From: Calothrix sp. NIES-4105
Lineage (GTDB): Bacteria > Cyanobacteriota > Cyanobacteriia > Cyanobacteriales > Nostocaceae
Assembly: GCF_002368415.1 (NCBI RefSeq)
Contig: NZ_AP018290.1
Coordinates: forward strand, 558,001-622,000
Length of the DNA: 64,000 nucleotides
Reading direction: 5' to 3'
Positions 63,126 through 64,000 of this stretch are shown here, piece by piece (the first letter of the stretch is position 1; each line of letters starts with the position of its first letter). The position numbers were made by a program, and so were the translations under genes. The notes under the pieces were generated by a model. The model had not been told where the DNA came from. It saw only the letters and a program-made list of their open reading frames with translations, and ran no database searches.

Positions 63126-63377
63126 ATGCAATATCGTCAAAATAATAACACAAACAAAGTAATCGGCGCCTTTATTTTAACAAACTTAGTAGTGACAGGC
63201 TATTTTAGCGTCCAATTTTTTGGTTCTTGGATTAATTACTATAAACAAACTTATACTACTACAAATACTTACCCAACTTCGCTTCCTTGGATAAGTACAA
63301 AATCAGACTGCGAACATCGAGGTCGAGATTGGCGTAATGGAAAATGCTGGGACTCAGAACATGATATGTTGTTCTAG
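63126..63377 (+). CDS. Small single-TM protein with two cysteines, unknown
   Basis: An 83-residue protein from ATG 63126. One hydrophobic helix (VIGAFILTNLVVTGYFSVQFF) near the N-terminus is followed by an Asn/Thr/Tyr-rich stretch and a tail with CEHRGRDWRNGKCWD. The tail probably lies outside the membrane, where its two cysteines could pair. Family not recognised. It is followed by a terminator shared with the convergent gene. Confidence 0.5.
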   Translation: MQYRQNNNTNKVIGAFILTNLVVTGYFSVQFFGSWINYYKQTYTTTNTYPTSLPWISTKSDCEHRGRDWRNGKCWDSEHDMLF

Positions 63378-63387
63378 AAAAAAAATT

Positions 63388-63425
63388 AGACTCCCGACTT
63401 TTAAAAAAGTTGGGAATCTAAAAAG
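63388..63425. terminator. Bidirectional hairpin terminator
   Basis: AGACTCCCGACTTTT pairs with AAAAGTTGGGAATCT, preceded by a run of eight A and followed by AAAAAG, in the 56-bp gap between convergent genes. Confidence 0.75.
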
Positions 63426-63433
63426 CACAAATA

Positions 63434-63640
63434 TTAATTCAGCGTTAAAGCACTTACAGGTACTTCATCCCAAGACGTAACCTTGCGTAGTCTTGCTTCC
63501 CAACCCCACGCTTTTTGGACTTCGGTCAAATTTTCCCGAAAAGATTCGTGGCAATCTTTGGCATGAGACTCACTACAGGTAGCGATACATGCATGAATCA
63601 TACCAGATGCATCGATTTGTTCGTTTACCCAAATAGTCAC
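63434..63640 (-). CDS. Small conserved hypothetical protein with three cysteines
   Basis: The GTG at 63640 is chosen because a GGGGG site lies seven bases upstream; an earlier GTG at 63658 lacks one. The 68-residue product (MTIWVNEQIDASGMIHACIA, CSESHAKDCHESFRENLTEV) has cysteines and histidines grouped as C-x3-C-x3-H-x3-C-H, which might bind metal. It is not a recognised domain. Cytosolic by composition. Confidence 0.55.
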   Translation of the reverse strand: MTIWVNEQIDASGMIHACIATCSESHAKDCHESFRENLTEVQKAWGWEARLRKVTSWDEVPVSALTLN

Positions 63641-63839
63641 GATAATTCCCCCAAACACTTGAGTTATCTAAATATTACCCGATTTTCTACCTCAAGTGGG
63701 TGTTGGTAAAGCTATATCCTGAATATCTTTACAAATTTCAAACGTTTTGTAAAATGGTTGTCATTGCTATAATAATGACAACTTAATGACACATAGATTT
63801 AATACGATTGTAATTATAATACTAATGAATGTATTAAGA

Positions 63840-64000
63840 ATGCAAAAATATATTTTAAATCTTATGTTGAAGCGTTTACCTAAATCGCTGTATGTTGTCG
63901 CTTTTTTCACTTTAAGTTTGATAACAGGCTGCGTGAATAAACAAAGTAATGATAGTGTATCTAGTCAGATTAAAGTTAATACACTTGCAACAAACGAAAC
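63840..64000 (+). CDS. Lipoprotein, N-terminal part only
   Basis: ATG 63840 opens a frame that runs off the right edge (53 codons). A hydrophobic core (SLYVVAFFTLSLITGC) ends in a lipobox with Cys33, so the product is a lipid-anchored envelope protein, perhaps a solute-binding protein. The visible mature part is too short to identify. Confidence 0.6.
   Translation, partial: MQKYILNLMLKRLPKSLYVVAFFTLSLITGCVNKQSNDSVSSQIKVNTLATNE

Overview
The window comes from an AT-rich cyanobacterial chromosome (roughly 38% GC by eye), most likely a filamentous, Nostocales-type organism. The evidence is a Psb32-like photosystem II repair protein, a XisH/XisI pair, a DevC-type permease, chained cyanobacteriochrome-like GAF domains, DUF928, DUF4058, DUF4346, Uma2 and DUF2887 proteins, a PEP-CTERM protein and many intergenic palindromes. 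I saw no tRNA, rRNA, CRISPR array or intact transposase. The palindrome GGCGCC is scattered through genes and gaps at about 90 sites, while the usual cyanobacterial HIP1 octamer GCGATCGC was not seen.

Layout. 1-3.4 kb: the end of an SMP-30-like gene, a secreted GDSL hydrolase, a small membrane protein, a cytochrome P450 remnant and an SDR oxidoreductase. 3.4-9.5 kb (minus strand): a metacaspase/lipase fusion, a coiled-coil lipoprotein and a patatin phospholipase, a candidate effector module. 9.5-15.6 kb: repeats, a cysteine-rich secreted peptide, a pseudogene, an orphan receiver protein, an MFS transporter, a frameshifted PEP-CTERM gene and an atypical SDR. 15.6-24.0 kb (minus): a CHASE2 hybrid kinase, DUF928, CHAT/TPR and haemagglutinin-domain cluster. 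24.1-26.2 kb: a Septu-type PtuA/PtuB defence pair. 26.4-31.0 kb: a monooxygenase, Mn superoxide dismutase, a RemA/RemB-like protein, and a diheme cytochrome beside a repeat array. 31.2-37.4 kb: a second DUF928-like gene next to a decayed CHAT gene, an EamA transporter and several small or broken genes. 37.8-46.8 kb: an MrfA-like helicase, Uma2, XisH/XisI, a GH5 cellulase with CBM2, Psb32, DUF4346 and a GNAT protein. 47-53 kb: a frameshifted gene, a 0.5-kb foldback element, AcpH-like phosphodiesterase, a truncated four-GAF photoreceptor-like protein, an enlarged flavodoxin and an SDR. 53.3-64 kb: an IF-3 paralogue, TsaB, DUF2887 gene and fragment, a Ser/Thr kinase with TPRs, ArgD, a TrkA-N potassium channel, an orphan DevC, an MMADHC-like protein, small proteins and the start of a lipoprotein gene.

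Two broad themes stand out. First, conflict and cell-fate modules are dense: metacaspase/lipase plus patatin, CHAT/TPR, Septu, XisH/XisI and Rpn-type nucleases. Second, decay and repeats are frequent: at least eight broken genes and several palindromic or mobile-looking repeat families, some lying exactly at gene ends. The strongest candidate for an undescribed system is the 3.4-9.5 kb metacaspase-lipase/lipoprotein/patatin cluster. The unusual GGCGCC signature is the most striking genome-scale signal.
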